Source: Arcobacter sp. F155 (GTDB lineage: Bacteria > Campylobacterota > Campylobacteria > Campylobacterales > Arcobacteraceae). From it: a stretch of 64,000 nt of DNA. Both the position numbers and the translations under genes were made by a program. Shown in pieces: positions 43,673-53,014 of this stretch. The stretch's first letter is position 1. Each line of letters starts with the position of its first letter. The stretch spans positions 38,286-102,285 of the forward strand of contig NZ_PDJU01000012.1 in assembly GCF_004116455.1 (NCBI RefSeq). The letters run 5' to 3'. The notes under the pieces are model-generated. The model had not been told where the DNA came from. It worked only from the letters and a program-made list of their open reading frames with translations, and did no database searches.

Positions 43673-45243
43673 GATTTTGCCTTTATTTTCCAAAATTGTT
43701 TTGCTTCTATTCTTTCTTTAGGAAGCTTGTTTGCTATATATATTAATAAAGCTCCAAATAAAAATAGCCCAATATTTACCCCTAAAATATTTCCCATTTC
43801 TTTAGTATATAAATCAATAGGAGTAAAATTAGAGTTTATACTATGAATAAAAGTAGAAAGTATAAATAAGCTACCACCTACAAATAGAAACTCTTTTGAA
43901 GCTTTATATGAGTTTATTCTATAAAATGACCAAAACAGAGTTAAGAGCCAAGTATTATAAAAGATTCCTTTTTGCCATAAAACTCTATCTTCTAAATCAA
44001 AAGGCATAGCCCACTGAAATACAAATAAAGAAGCAGTTGCTGGAATTATTCCTATCATACTAGCTAAACACAATTTTCCAAGCCAATGATAAAAAGGGAT
44101 TTTTCCATCATATTTTTTAGCCTTTTTTTCTAAATAAAGCATAACACCAAAACCAATTGCAATAGCACAAAGTGACATTATAATTGCAATAGCAAGTCTT
44201 GAAAAAATATCAATTCCAAATAGAAAATGTAAAAAGAAGATTCCTTCTGCTACAAAAACAGACCAAACTTTATCCATAACTTTTTTTTCTTTTATTAGTT
44301 TACCAGTTACGGCACTAAGTGTGATACTAGGTTTATTAAATATTCCACCATTTAAAAAAGGTTTATAGGGGTTGTATCCAATAATCTCAACTTGTGCTGT
44401 TTTATCATGCCAGTTGATTAGTCTAACTTGTTTTAAATCTAATTGAGGATTAATCTCTTTGGCTTGTAGTAATAACTGCTTTATAGGAAGCATACTTTCT
44501 TTTTCTTCCACTTTTTTGATGGGTTTACTTTGAGGAAATAGAACAGTTCCGACAACTGCATCTATTGAGTTTGCTTCTCCTTTTGTTAAAACCTTTGACA
44601 TAGGAGCTGCACTAATTAATCCCACATTCATAATAGCACCACTAAGGGTTATAAGGAAAAAAGGAATGAAAGCCCATGTAAAAACTTTTATATGAATTTT
44701 TGAAAAGACTGCTTGTTGAGTTTTACCTTGGTTTTTAAATTTCATTATAGTAATAAGTATAAGACCAGTTATAATTAAAACCATAGTTCCAACTGCTACT
44801 AAACCAAATGAGATTCTTCCTATTATTTTTAAGGGTTGTCCATAATGAAGTTCATTTAAAAACTCAGCTAAGTGAGTTTGTTTTTTTGTTTCATTATTTA
44901 GTTTTTCTTTTGTTATAGGATTAAAAGCAAGAGGTTTTGCAAACCTATGTGTGATAACAACAGCGGGGTCTCCCATATTTCCAGGTAGATTGATTAACAG
45001 GTTGTTTTTAGGATAGTTAGGGGTTTTTAAAGCTTCATCAATCATATAGTTATAATCAATTTTTGTAATATCTACTTTTTCAATATGACGTGAAGGTTTT
45101 TCCCAAGTTTTAATATATGGTAGTAAAATTGCAAAAACTCCGAAAAAGATTGCAATATACATAAGTATAGAAAAAGTTACTCCTGCAGCTACGTGAATTC
45201 TAAATAGTCGCTGTTTAAATAGTTTTGATTTTGATTCTTCCAT
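43669..45243 (-). CDS. PepSY-TM membrane protein (iron-siderophore type)
   Basis: A 524-residue protein with a first helix after RLFRIHVAAGVTFSILMYIAIFFGVFAIL, two PepSY-like periplasmic regions, and further membrane helices, the last four close together at the C-terminus. Conserved His residues in the helices (for example ELHYGQPL and FLHFLFG) could bind heme or metal. PepSY-TM proteins next to ferri-siderophore receptors are thought to reduce or release iron in the periplasm. It follows DUF3649 by 9 bp. Confidence 0.85.
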   Translation of the reverse strand: MEESKSKLFKQRLFRIHVAAGVTFSILMYIAIFFGVFAILLPYIKTWEKPSRHIEKVDITKIDYNYMIDEALKTPNYPKNNLLINLPGNMGDPAVVITHRFAKPLAFNPITKEKLNNETKKQTHLAEFLNELHYGQPLKIIGRISFGLVAVGTMVLIITGLILITIMKFKNQGKTQQAVFSKIHIKVFTWAFIPFFLITLSGAIMNVGLISAAPMSKVLTKGEANSIDAVVGTVLFPQSKPIKKVEEKESMLPIKQLLLQAKEINPQLDLKQVRLINWHDKTAQVEIIGYNPYKPFLNGGIFNKPSITLSAVTGKLIKEKKVMDKVWSVFVAEGIFFLHFLFGIDIFSRLAIAIIMSLCAIAIGFGVMLYLEKKAKKYDGKIPFYHWLGKLCLASMIGIIPATASLFVFQWAMPFDLEDRVLWQKGIFYNTWLLTLFWSFYRINSYKASKEFLFVGGSLFILSTFIHSINSNFTPIDLYTKEMGNILGVNIGLFLFGALLIYIANKLPKERIEAKQFWKIKAKS

Positions 45244-45252
45244 TTTGATACC

Positions 45253-45555
45253 TTAATATAAAATAATTAGTGTTATAGAGAAAACAGATGTAGGTAGAAT
45301 GAATCTATATAAAGCTTGAAGTTTTGAAATAGAAAGAGCAATCCACGTAGTTGCACATGCCCAAATAAAAGTATTAAACATAATAGATATAATAGCTGCT
45401 TCTCTTATTTTCATTGGTGCTAATAAGGCAAATAGAGTCATAGCTAAATAAGCAAGAATAAGACCTCCAAATATTGAACAAAGCACTCTAAAAAGTCCTA
45501 TTTTTTTGCCATCATTTTCTGGGGTTTTTAAATAGTGATATATATTTTTTAACAT
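45253..45555 (-). CDS. DUF3649-like iron-uptake membrane protein
   Basis: A 100-residue protein with three predicted membrane helices (about 24-44, 52-72, 80-99). DUF3649 proteins are found between TonB siderophore receptors and PepSY-TM proteins, exactly as here. The role is unknown; an inner-membrane part of the iron route is inferred from context. Confidence 0.72.
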   Translation of the reverse strand: MLKNIYHYLKTPENDGKKIGLFRVLCSIFGGLILAYLAMTLFALLAPMKIREAAIISIMFNTFIWACATTWIALSISKLQALYRFILPTSVFSITLIILY

Positions 45556-45568
45556 TTTTTACCTTTTA

Positions 45569-45594
45569 TTCTCAAAGAGTTTCCTCTTTGAGAA
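45569..45594 (-). terminator. Hairpin between TonB receptor and DUF3649 gene
   Basis: TTCTCAAAGAG and CTCTTTGAGAA form a perfect 11-bp stem with a 4-base loop, 6 bp beyond the receptor stop. With downstream genes on the same strand it may attenuate rather than fully stop transcription. Confidence 0.65.
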
Positions 45595-45600
45595 ATCTAA

Positions 45601-47673
45601 TTAAAATTTGTAGCTAATAGTTGCCATAATTGTTCTTGGAGTACCTGCATATACTCTATTAGCTAGCATTGCACCTTCTACATACTCTTCATCTGTTAGG
45701 TTTTGTACATTTAAACTTGCTTTCCAGTTGCCCTTTTTATATCCAACTGTCGCATTATAAATAATCTCAGAATCAAGTTTTAGATCATTTGTATCAGTTG
45801 TATATCTACTTCCTAAAAATCTTGCTCCTCCACCTATATATGTATTTGGTAAGTTAAATGAACTTAAGTGATAAGTTGTAAAAATATTTGCAGTATGAGT
45901 TGGAATATTTTTTAATCTATTATTATCATTATTTAAATCTTTAGTTTTTGTATAACCATATGAAGCAACAATTGCTAAGTTAGGCGTTATTTGACCTGTT
46001 AAATCAAACTCAATACCCTGAGACTGTTGTTTTCCACTAGCTTTGTAGTATGTGTTTGGAGCAAGACCTTGAACTAGAGGAACATTCTCTTTTTCAATTT
46101 TAAAAATTGCAGCAGTAAGATTTAGTTTATCATCTAAGAATTTTTGCTTAATTCCTAACTCATAGCCTTTCCCTTCTTCTGGGTCAAGAATATTGTCATT
46201 TTCATCTAAGTTAGTATTTGGTGTAAATGATTCTGAATAGTTTGTATAAATAGATGTACTAGGAGTAACTTTATAAACTAAACCTAATGAAGGAGTTAAA
46301 GCATCACTTTTTTGTCCATCTTTTGGTTTTGACTCACTATATCTTAGTCCAGCGTTGAAGATTAGATTTTCAGTTAAATGAATACTATCTTGTAAAAATA
46401 TACCCCAAGATTTATTATATGTTTTTTCTCCAGTCATATCCATAGCACCTGGGTGGTCTGACAGTGAAGTAAACTCTTCATAATCTGGATTAGCTAAATC
46501 AAGGTTATATGCATTAAAAGGGTCAAAGTGCATAAATGTTTGACTATATGCTTTATTATAATCAGCACCTAAACTAATGTTGTTTTTTATATTAAAGATA
46601 TTTAATTCTTTATTTAAAGTATATTGTAGGGCATGCTCTGAAAACTCTTGGCTTTGATATGCATAAACTCTTCTTACTGTGTCAGTTGCTTCATTATATG
46701 CTTGAGGCATGTGAACATCACCATTTGTTCCTACATAATCAATATATCTGTATTTGAAGTTTGAATTCCAAGTATCAAAGTCACTATTTAAATCAAAGCC
46801 TACTATTTTTTGAGTCTTTTTAAACTCTTCATCAGGGTGCGAACTCATATTCTCAATAGGAGCGATAAGATTACCTTTGCTATTTATATATGTACCAAAA
46901 GAAGAGGGTGTTTTCTCTTTTAGATATTCTGCCATAATAGAAAAAGTATGGTTATTATTAATATCATATGCAATAGTTGGTGCAATAAATAGTCTATTTA
47001 TATCTGTGTTAGAGTTCGTATAATCTTCTCCATGTTTAAAACTAGTAACTAATCTATATCTTAGAGAATCATCACTATTTATACCTCCACCAAAATCTGC
47101 ATTAGTTGTATATGCAGTATGTTCATCAGCTTTAAATTGAATCTCACCATGGTCTTGTTTTTGTGGTTTCTTTTTTACAATATTAACTAAGCCACCAGGA
47201 CTTGATTGTCCATATTGTAATGAATCTGGACCTTTTAGTACTTCAATTGCTTGTAGATTATATATTTCTTGATTTGCAGTACTATTCGTAATCTTCATAC
47301 TATCAATTAAAATTGGTACATTTGAAAAACCTCTCATTCCAATTTCAATACTTCTTCCATGATTATTACCTTGGTATGTAGTATTTGAAGACATTTTAAT
47401 TATGTCATCTAAAGTCTGTGGTTGATAATCTTCTATAAAATTATCGTTAAAGATTTGGATTGATTTTGCACTATTCTCAATATCAATATTTGTTCTATTT
47501 ATTGAAGGTTCATCAAAACTTGCATAGTTTGAAGCTTCAGAACTAACAACAGTCACTGTGTCTAATTTTTTTATTTCTTTTTTTTCTGTGTCATTTGCGA
47601 ATAATGACGAACTAGCAATTAGTAAACTAGAAAGGTAGATTGATAGATTTCTTTTAGAAAAATAAAATCTCAT
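45601..47673 (-). CDS. TonB-dependent ferri-siderophore receptor
   Basis: A 690-residue outer-membrane receptor. The ATG at 47673 follows AAGGAG and starts a signal peptide ending near SLLIASSSLFA. A TonB-box-like DTVTVVSS segment follows. The plug domain holds DDIIKMSSNT, GFSNVPILIDS, IEVLKGPDSLQYGQSSPGGLVNIVKKKP, and the barrel ends in YAGTPRTIMATISYKF with a terminal Phe. This is the FhuA/FpvA-like siderophore group. A Fur box lies 42 bp upstream. First gene of the receptor-DUF3649-PepSY operon, under a neighbouring AraC regulator. Confidence 0.94.
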   Translation of the reverse strand: MRFYFSKRNLSIYLSSLLIASSSLFANDTEKKEIKKLDTVTVVSSEASNYASFDEPSINRTNIDIENSAKSIQIFNDNFIEDYQPQTLDDIIKMSSNTTYQGNNHGRSIEIGMRGFSNVPILIDSMKITNSTANQEIYNLQAIEVLKGPDSLQYGQSSPGGLVNIVKKKPQKQDHGEIQFKADEHTAYTTNADFGGGINSDDSLRYRLVTSFKHGEDYTNSNTDINRLFIAPTIAYDINNNHTFSIMAEYLKEKTPSSFGTYINSKGNLIAPIENMSSHPDEEFKKTQKIVGFDLNSDFDTWNSNFKYRYIDYVGTNGDVHMPQAYNEATDTVRRVYAYQSQEFSEHALQYTLNKELNIFNIKNNISLGADYNKAYSQTFMHFDPFNAYNLDLANPDYEEFTSLSDHPGAMDMTGEKTYNKSWGIFLQDSIHLTENLIFNAGLRYSESKPKDGQKSDALTPSLGLVYKVTPSTSIYTNYSESFTPNTNLDENDNILDPEEGKGYELGIKQKFLDDKLNLTAAIFKIEKENVPLVQGLAPNTYYKASGKQQSQGIEFDLTGQITPNLAIVASYGYTKTKDLNNDNNRLKNIPTHTANIFTTYHLSSFNLPNTYIGGGARFLGSRYTTDTNDLKLDSEIIYNATVGYKKGNWKASLNVQNLTDEEYVEGAMLANRVYAGTPRTIMATISYKF

Positions 47674-47714
47674 TAATAGGCTCCTTGAATAAATTATTGG
47701 AATATTACTATTAA

Positions 47715-47729
47715 TGATTATGATTATCA
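47715..47729. promoter_or_regulatory. Fur box before the TonB receptor gene
   Basis: TGATTATGATTATCA matches the 7-1-7 Fur consensus TGATAATnATTATCA at all but one of the 14 paired positions. It predicts repression of the receptor operon when iron is sufficient. Confidence 0.8.
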
Positions 47730-47776
47730 ATATGATAAAGTCAAGAAAGGGAAAAATTTATCTGTTAAAGGGAAAA

Positions 47777-48748
47777 TTAATTGAATTGCTTTTTATATTT
47801 ACTTGGTGAGATATTAAAATGTTCTTGAAATAGTTTACTAAAGTTTCCAACATGTTTATATCCTACTTTTGAACAAACTTCTTTTACACTAAACTCTTCT
47901 TGTAAAAGTTCTTTTGCTACATGGAGTCTTCTTTTTTGAATCATTTCATAAACTGTCATTCCGAAATACCGCTTAAAGTCTTTCTTTAAATAGCATTCAT
48001 TTATCGCGGACTTGTATGCAATCTCTTTGATTGTAAGGTTTTCATAATAAGAACTATTGATAATTTGCTTTGCCTTTTCAAGGGAGTTAATAATAGTTTT
48101 ATCTATTTTATATGTTGCATTTATATTTGAAACAATTTTTTTTATAGTATATTCAATAAGGCTCATTGTTTTTGATTCAAGATTTAAATCTGTAAGTAAG
48201 TATTCTTTTTTCTCTTTTTTAGTAAAGGCAGATAAAATCTCCTTTTGTTCGGGATCAATTTGACTTCCTTTTATAATTGCATAGTTTTTCTTTTTTGCTT
48301 CTTGCATTTTTTCATTTAGATTTTTTAAATTATGAGCAAGTTTTAAAAATAGTTCTTCTTTAATTCCAATGGTTAACATATTGTATTCAGCACCTTTTTT
48401 TATGCTAACATCAACAAGAAATTTATCTGAGCAGAAACCTAAAAAATAAGAGTTTTTTTTAAGTTCAAATTTTGAGTTATCTTCAAAAGTAAAAGAGTAA
48501 TTATCTCCAAGGTTAAAAATTAAAACTGCACCTGCAACATTTGATCTTTCAATTAGGATTTTGTCTTGATTTAATAAAAAGTTGCTAAGAAAAAAAGCAA
48601 TTCCACTTCCTGAATCATATCCAATATAATTACCTAAACCATATTCAGGTTTAACATTACATATAAAGTTTTCTCTTGAAAAAGGGTTTTTGATTGTTTT
48701 TATTTCTTCAAAGATATCTAAGTATTCAGTTTTTTTAATTTTGTCCAT
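47777..48748 (-). CDS. AraC-family regulator of the siderophore-receptor cluster
   Basis: A 323-residue regulator. The C-terminal 100 residues form the double HTH: first helix pair IKEIAYKSAINECYLKKDFKRYFG, second VKEVCSKVGYKHVGNFSKLFQEHFNISPSKYK. The N-terminal 200 residues resemble PchR-like sensor domains. In PchR-type systems the regulator binds the ferri-siderophore and activates the receptor gene. It lies 103 bp upstream of the TonB receptor on the same strand. A second Fur box precedes it. Confidence 0.9.
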   Translation of the reverse strand: MDKIKKTEYLDIFEEIKTIKNPFSRENFICNVKPEYGLGNYIGYDSGSGIAFFLSNFLLNQDKILIERSNVAGAVLIFNLGDNYSFTFEDNSKFELKKNSYFLGFCSDKFLVDVSIKKGAEYNMLTIGIKEELFLKLAHNLKNLNEKMQEAKKKNYAIIKGSQIDPEQKEILSAFTKKEKKEYLLTDLNLESKTMSLIEYTIKKIVSNINATYKIDKTIINSLEKAKQIINSSYYENLTIKEIAYKSAINECYLKKDFKRYFGMTVYEMIQKRRLHVAKELLQEEFSVKEVCSKVGYKHVGNFSKLFQEHFNISPSKYKKQFN

Positions 48749-48793
48749 AAACTGGATTGTACAGTTATTTCTTTAAAAAAACAAATCTACATT

Positions 48794-48808
48794 TAATAGT
48801 TATTATCA
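48794..48808. promoter_or_regulatory. Fur box before the AraC regulator gene
   Basis: TAATAGTTATTATCA matches the Fur 7-1-7 consensus at 12 of 14 positions, with the ATTATCA half perfect. It lies 46 bp upstream of the araC-type start. Confidence 0.6.
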
Positions 48809-48826
48809 AGACTTTTGATGAGGTTA

Positions 48827-49696
48827 TTATTTACCTTCAGTAGTATAAAAACCTTTTATTATAATACCTTTATTATCTTTTGCAGATTTTACATAATAGT
48901 TTGTAGGAGTAACAACTGCATAGTCATTTAGGTTTTCTCTAATAAAAGATGCTGTTTCAATAACTCTTTGTCTTGAGAAACCTCTAATTAAATACTCTTT
49001 TACTCTATTTTGAGTACTTTTAGGTTGCTTACTAATATCATCTTTGATTTTATTAAATACAACATTATCTGCATCTGCAACTACTGCAATAATCTCAACT
49101 CTAGTTAGGTTTTTTGTATTTTTAACAAAATCAGTAATTTTTTCTTGACAACTTGCGGTTAATAAAGAACTATTAGCTTTAAAGTCATAACACTTAACAA
49201 CTTTTGATTTTTGAGTGTAATAAAATTTTCTAAAGTTTTTATTGTCTAAGTCAACAATTTTAGTCTCTACTTTTGTTACAACTTTCTCTTTTATTACTTC
49301 TACTTCTTTAGGTTCAATAACCTTTTTTATAACAACTTCTTTTTGTATCTCTGGTTTAATAGGAGTTTGTTGTTTGTTTTCTTCTTTTTCAAGAAGTAGA
49401 TATATTATTGTTGAAAGGGTTACTATTATGATTAGACATAATGAGTAGATTAAATAGTTTACAAATCTCATGTCATTTGTATTTTTAATTTTTGGTTTTG
49501 CTTGGGGTGTAACTTTTGGAATTGAAAGTTCAGGGTTTATGCTCTTAGCTTTTTTAGAACTAGAATTACTTTTTGGTTTTGGCTTATTCTCATTAGATTT
49601 AGTTTTAGTATTCTCTTTTAGTTTCTTTTCAATATTCTCTTGAGATATAGTTTGACTTAATACTTCTTTTAATTTTTCTGTATTGTTTTTTTCCAA
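48827..49696 (-). CDS. Bitopic membrane protein ending the Bat-like operon
   Basis: A 289-residue protein. A Lys/Ser/Asn/Pro-rich cytoplasmic region (1-75) is followed by one membrane helix (about 80-105), a Val/Lys/Glu repetitive linker (KEVVIKKVIEPKEVEVIKEKV), and a periplasmic domain (about 155-289). That domain contains KCYDF and a second Cys in TASCQEKI, perhaps a disulfide, and a tail region RVKEYLIRGFSRQRVIETASFI that faintly recalls the RxxxV helix of OmpA-like domains. It follows the vWA gene by 9 bp. I do not recognise a family. Confidence 0.75.
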   Translation of the reverse strand: MEKNNTEKLKEVLSQTISQENIEKKLKENTKTKSNENKPKPKSNSSSKKAKSINPELSIPKVTPQAKPKIKNTNDMRFVNYLIYSLCLIIIVTLSTIIYLLLEKEENKQQTPIKPEIQKEVVIKKVIEPKEVEVIKEKVVTKVETKIVDLDNKNFRKFYYTQKSKVVKCYDFKANSSLLTASCQEKITDFVKNTKNLTRVEIIAVVADADNVVFNKIKDDISKQPKSTQNRVKEYLIRGFSRQRVIETASFIRENLNDYAVVTPTNYYVKSAKDNKGIIIKGFYTTEGK

Positions 49697-49705
49697 AAAG
49701 TGCCC

Positions 49706-50620
49706 TTACTCTTTATTTTTCAAATAAATCAGTATAATTAACGACATAATAGCTAAAAATAGTGGATAGAAAAATAAATAGTTTTTTAATGTTATCTTAT
49801 TATTTTCTATTTTACTTGTTTCTAGCTTATTAATCTCTTCATAGATTTCATTTAGCTTCTCTTTCGAGTTTGCAGAAAATGATTTTCCCTTTGTTTGAGT
49901 AGCAATTTGATTTAAAATGATTTTGTTTGAATTTGCAATACTAATAGTATAAACCTTAATCTCATATTTATTTAAAAGTTTTAATGCAATTTCTAAAGGA
50001 ATAGTACTAGAGTTATCTGCACCATCACTTAAAAGAATAATCACTTTTGATTTTGCCTTTGAAGATTTTAATATATTTGTTGATGAAACAAGGGAATCAA
50101 TAAGAGCTGTTTTATCTCCAACAATACCTACATCCAAATAATCAATTATTTCTAACTGAGCATCTTTATCAAAGCTAAGTGGTGTAGCCATCATAACAGA
50201 TGTTCCAAAAACTACAATAGAGATATTGTCATTTACTCTTTTTGGAATAAACTCTTTTACAATATCTTTTACAACAGTAAATCTACTTTCCATTGGATTT
50301 AAAGGATTAAAACCAAGCTCTTTCATAGAACCACTTGTATCTAAACTTAATACTATATCAATCCCATCATTTTTAATAAGTTGGGTGTTTAGCTTAGTAT
50401 GAGGTGAGGCTAGGGCAATTACTGCTCCTATAATGGATATATATTTTAGTAAACCTTGAAAAACATTTGTGCTAGCTTGGTTTTTAGTAAAGATATTTAA
50501 ATGAGGAACAATATATGTTGGGATTTTTGCTTTACAAAAGAGTGAGCAAAAAATAAATAGTAAAATAACTAATAAAAGATATGGGTATTCAAACCTTATT
50601 GAAAGTAAATAATCAAACAT
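49706..50620 (-). CDS. von Willebrand factor A domain membrane protein (BatA-like)
   Basis: A 304-residue protein with two N-terminal helices (about 12-30 and 58-75), a vWA domain with an intact MIDAS (VLSLDTSGSMKE, about 89-100; later T and D in VGDKTALIDSL and LLSDGADNS), and a C-terminal membrane helix (about 283-300). This is the BatA/BatB layout of Bacteroides aerotolerance operons, with the vWA domain in the periplasm. It is encoded with MoxR, DUF58 and a DUF4381-like protein. Confidence 0.9.
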   Translation of the reverse strand: MFDYLLSIRFEYPYLLLVILLFIFCSLFCKAKIPTYIVPHLNIFTKNQASTNVFQGLLKYISIIGAVIALASPHTKLNTQLIKNDGIDIVLSLDTSGSMKELGFNPLNPMESRFTVVKDIVKEFIPKRVNDNISIVVFGTSVMMATPLSFDKDAQLEIIDYLDVGIVGDKTALIDSLVSSTNILKSSKAKSKVIILLSDGADNSSTIPLEIALKLLNKYEIKVYTISIANSNKIILNQIATQTKGKSFSANSKEKLNEIYEEINKLETSKIENNKITLKNYLFFYPLFLAIMSLIILIYLKNKE

Positions 50621-51002
50621 CTACACTATCCATAAATCTTGAAAATAGTATTTTAATATCTTCATCTATCTCTTTTACATCTTTTTTGTATTTGTATTGT
50701 TCAAGCTCATCTATTAACTCTTCTGCTAGCTTTTTTTCTCTTTGAGAAACTGCTAATAGTCTTGTATATTTTGTAATCGTATATGCACACTGTTTAGCGT
50801 CTTGAAAATCTATCTCTTCTAAGATTTTATAATACTCTTTTCTAAAATCTTTTTTTCTATTTTTGATTATTTTATATATTAAAAAAAGCAGTAAAAGCAC
50901 TAAAGAAACAGCAACACTTATAAGTAAAATATAGATATAAATAGAAAAATCAGGTATCTCTACTAAGGATTTAATACCATGAATTTTAATATTTTCCATC
51001 AT
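50613..51002 (-). CDS. DUF4381-like single-helix protein of the Bat-like operon
   Basis: A 129-residue protein with one membrane helix (about 22-44), then a basic KIIKNRKKDFRKEYYKIL stretch and a helical cytoplasmic domain. Size and place between DUF58 and vWA genes match DUF4381. It shares ATGA with the DUF58 stop and overlaps the vWA start by 8 bp. Confidence 0.72.
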   Translation of the reverse strand: MMENIKIHGIKSLVEIPDFSIYIYILLISVAVSLVLLLLFLIYKIIKNRKKDFRKEYYKILEEIDFQDAKQCAYTITKYTRLLAVSQREKKLAEELIDELEQYKYKKDVKEIDEDIKILFSRFMDSVDV

Positions 51003-51832
51003 TGCATTAGCCTTAATAGTTTTGCTAAAGGTTCTTCATGAGTGTATATTTTGATAGACTTTATAGCACATTTTTGAAGATGCTCAAAAAATAAGTGGTC
51101 ATTCTGTTTTACCTCTTGTTCATATTTTTTGATTAGTGAACTGTTTAAGTTTCCATCAAAGTTATAGTTAGTTGTTGGGTCAACAAGATTTACATTTCCT
51201 AAGGCTTCTGGTTTCTCTTCAAATCTATCCCTTACAATTATTATAACTATCTCATGTTTCTTACTAAGAACTTTTAAATCTAAGTTCTTGATATCAAAAA
51301 AGTCTCCTATTAAAAAGATTGTAGATTTCTTTTTGATTTTTAATAATAACTCTTCAGTAATCTTTTTAAAGTCTTGTTGTTTACCAACACTGTTGTAGTT
51401 GTAAATCTCTTCTGCCATTTTATTTACAGCAAAGTGTCTTTTTGATTTTTTTGTACAAAGGTTTACATTTTCATTTGCAATAAAAGAAGTAAATGGATCA
51501 TTTTGTTTGATACAAGAGTATCCTAAAATAGAGCATATTTCTGTAATAAGCTCTTGTTTAAACTTCTTTGTTCCAAAGTGAACTGAACCAGTTAAAATTG
51601 GAACTATTGAGATATTTAATTCCCTTTGAGCATGAAAGACTTTTACATAAGGCTTTTTAAACTTAGCACTAATTACCCAGTCTATGTTTTTGATATCTTC
51701 TCCATACTCATACTCTTTTAATTCTAAGAAATCATAACCTTCACCTTTTAAAAGGGAAGAGTTGTTTCCAATATTCTCTGAAAAGATTTGTCTTCTTGTT
51801 TTTATTAATATTTTTTTTAAAGAGTTATTCAT
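50999..51832 (-). CDS. DUF58 protein (MoxR partner)
   Basis: A 277-residue protein with the DUF58 signature GEGYDFLELKEYEYGEDIKNIDWVISAKFKKPYVKVFHAQRELN near the N-terminus, followed by a vWA-like fold without an intact MIDAS. DUF58 proteins are the standard second gene in MoxR-DUF58-vWA operons. It starts one base after the MoxR stop. Confidence 0.9.
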   Translation of the reverse strand: MNNSLKKILIKTRRQIFSENIGNNSSLLKGEGYDFLELKEYEYGEDIKNIDWVISAKFKKPYVKVFHAQRELNISIVPILTGSVHFGTKKFKQELITEICSILGYSCIKQNDPFTSFIANENVNLCTKKSKRHFAVNKMAEEIYNYNSVGKQQDFKKITEELLLKIKKKSTIFLIGDFFDIKNLDLKVLSKKHEIVIIIVRDRFEEKPEALGNVNLVDPTTNYNFDGNLNSSLIKKYEQEVKQNDHLFFEHLQKCAIKSIKIYTHEEPLAKLLRLMQ

Positions 51833-52783
51833 TTATGGGATTTGTATTTTTTCCATGATTTTTTGAATTAGTTCATCTGTTGAAATTTGCATTGCTTCTG
51901 CTTCATAAGATAAAATAATTCTATGTCTTAAAATATTTTTAACTACAAGAGCTATATCAATAGGACTAACAAAATCATTGCCCCTTAAAAATGCCATTGC
52001 CTTTACTGCTTTAAACATATCAATAGTTGCCCTTGGACTTGCTCCAAACTGAATATAGTCAGCTATATCTTCTAAGCCATAATCTTTAGGTTCCCTTGTT
52101 GCACAAACTATATCTACAATATATTTTTCTAGTTCTTCATCTATATGAATATTTGATACTTCTTTTTTAATCTCTTCAAGAGTCTCTTTATCTAATATCT
52201 TATTTAGCTCAATATTTTCACCTGAAGTTACTTTTTTTGCTATTTCAAACTCTTCTTGTTTTGTGTTGTATCCAACTACAATTTTAAACATAAATCTATC
52301 TAATTGTGCTTCTGGAAGTGTATATGCACCTTCTTGTTCAATTGGATTTTGTGTTGCTAGAACTAAAAATGGTGAGTCAATTTTAAAACTATCTTCTGCA
52401 ATTGTTACTTGTCTTTCTTGCATAACTTCTAGTAGGGCTGATTGCACTTTTGCAGGGGCTCTATTTATTTCATCGGCAAGTAAAAGATTTGTAAAAATTG
52501 GTCCTTTTTTTATCTTAAATTCACTTGTTTTCATATCATAAATTTGGGCACCAATAATATCACTAGGTAGTAAATCAGGGGTAAACTGAACTCTTTTAAA
52601 GTTTAAACTAATAATATCAGCTAGAGTTTTAACTGTTGTTGTTTTTGCTAATCCTGGAACACCTTCTAAAAGAATATGTCCATTTGTAAAAAGACCTATT
52701 AATAAGGCATCAACCATTTCACTTTGACCTACAATAACTTTTGAAAGCTCTTCTTTTACACTTAATACTTTATTTTGTAACAT
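51833..52783 (-). CDS. MoxR-family AAA+ ATPase
   Basis: A 316-residue AAA+ ATPase. Walker A is EGVPGLAKTT (about 40-49), Walker B LLLADEINRAPAKVQ (about 102-116), sensor 1 LATQNPIEQEGAY, and the sensor-2 region GASPRATIDMFKA. MoxR ATPases act as chaperones for assembly or metal insertion of vWA-linked complexes. It is the first gene of the MoxR / DUF58 / DUF4381-like / vWA / bitopic protein operon. Confidence 0.94.
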   Translation of the reverse strand: MLQNKVLSVKEELSKVIVGQSEMVDALLIGLFTNGHILLEGVPGLAKTTTVKTLADIISLNFKRVQFTPDLLPSDIIGAQIYDMKTSEFKIKKGPIFTNLLLADEINRAPAKVQSALLEVMQERQVTIAEDSFKIDSPFLVLATQNPIEQEGAYTLPEAQLDRFMFKIVVGYNTKQEEFEIAKKVTSGENIELNKILDKETLEEIKKEVSNIHIDEELEKYIVDIVCATREPKDYGLEDIADYIQFGASPRATIDMFKAVKAMAFLRGNDFVSPIDIALVVKNILRHRIILSYEAEAMQISTDELIQKIMEKIQIP

Positions 52784-52882
52784 TAGTCCTCAATTTATAA
52801 ATAAATTTTTATGTATTTTATCAAATGAAATATACTAAAAGCTTAAATGCACAGCTTAAAGAAAAATTAAACTTACATTAGA

Positions 52883-53014
52883 TAAAATCACGACTCTATT
52901 TTAAATAGAAACCTCACATGTGTCAATCCTGGTATGGGTTGTGACAAGTTAATTGTACTTGCCATTAAGGGGCACAGAGGCAAAACCCTAAAAAATTAAA
53001 ACAAGGAACAAAAC
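52883..53014 (+). ncRNA. Structured leader of the rpsB-tsf mRNA (candidate S2 autoregulatory element)
   Basis: After a TAAAAT -10 (52883-52888) comes a G/C-richer leader unlike other spacers here. TGTCA (52921-52925) can pair with TGACA (52942-52946), CAAGT (52945-52949) with ACTTG (52957-52961), TTGCC (52959-52963) with GGCAA (52979-52983), and AGGG with CCCT (about 52968/52986). Some pairings exclude each other. rpsB leaders regulated by S2 are known in other bacteria. That this one acts so is inference. Confidence 0.5.
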
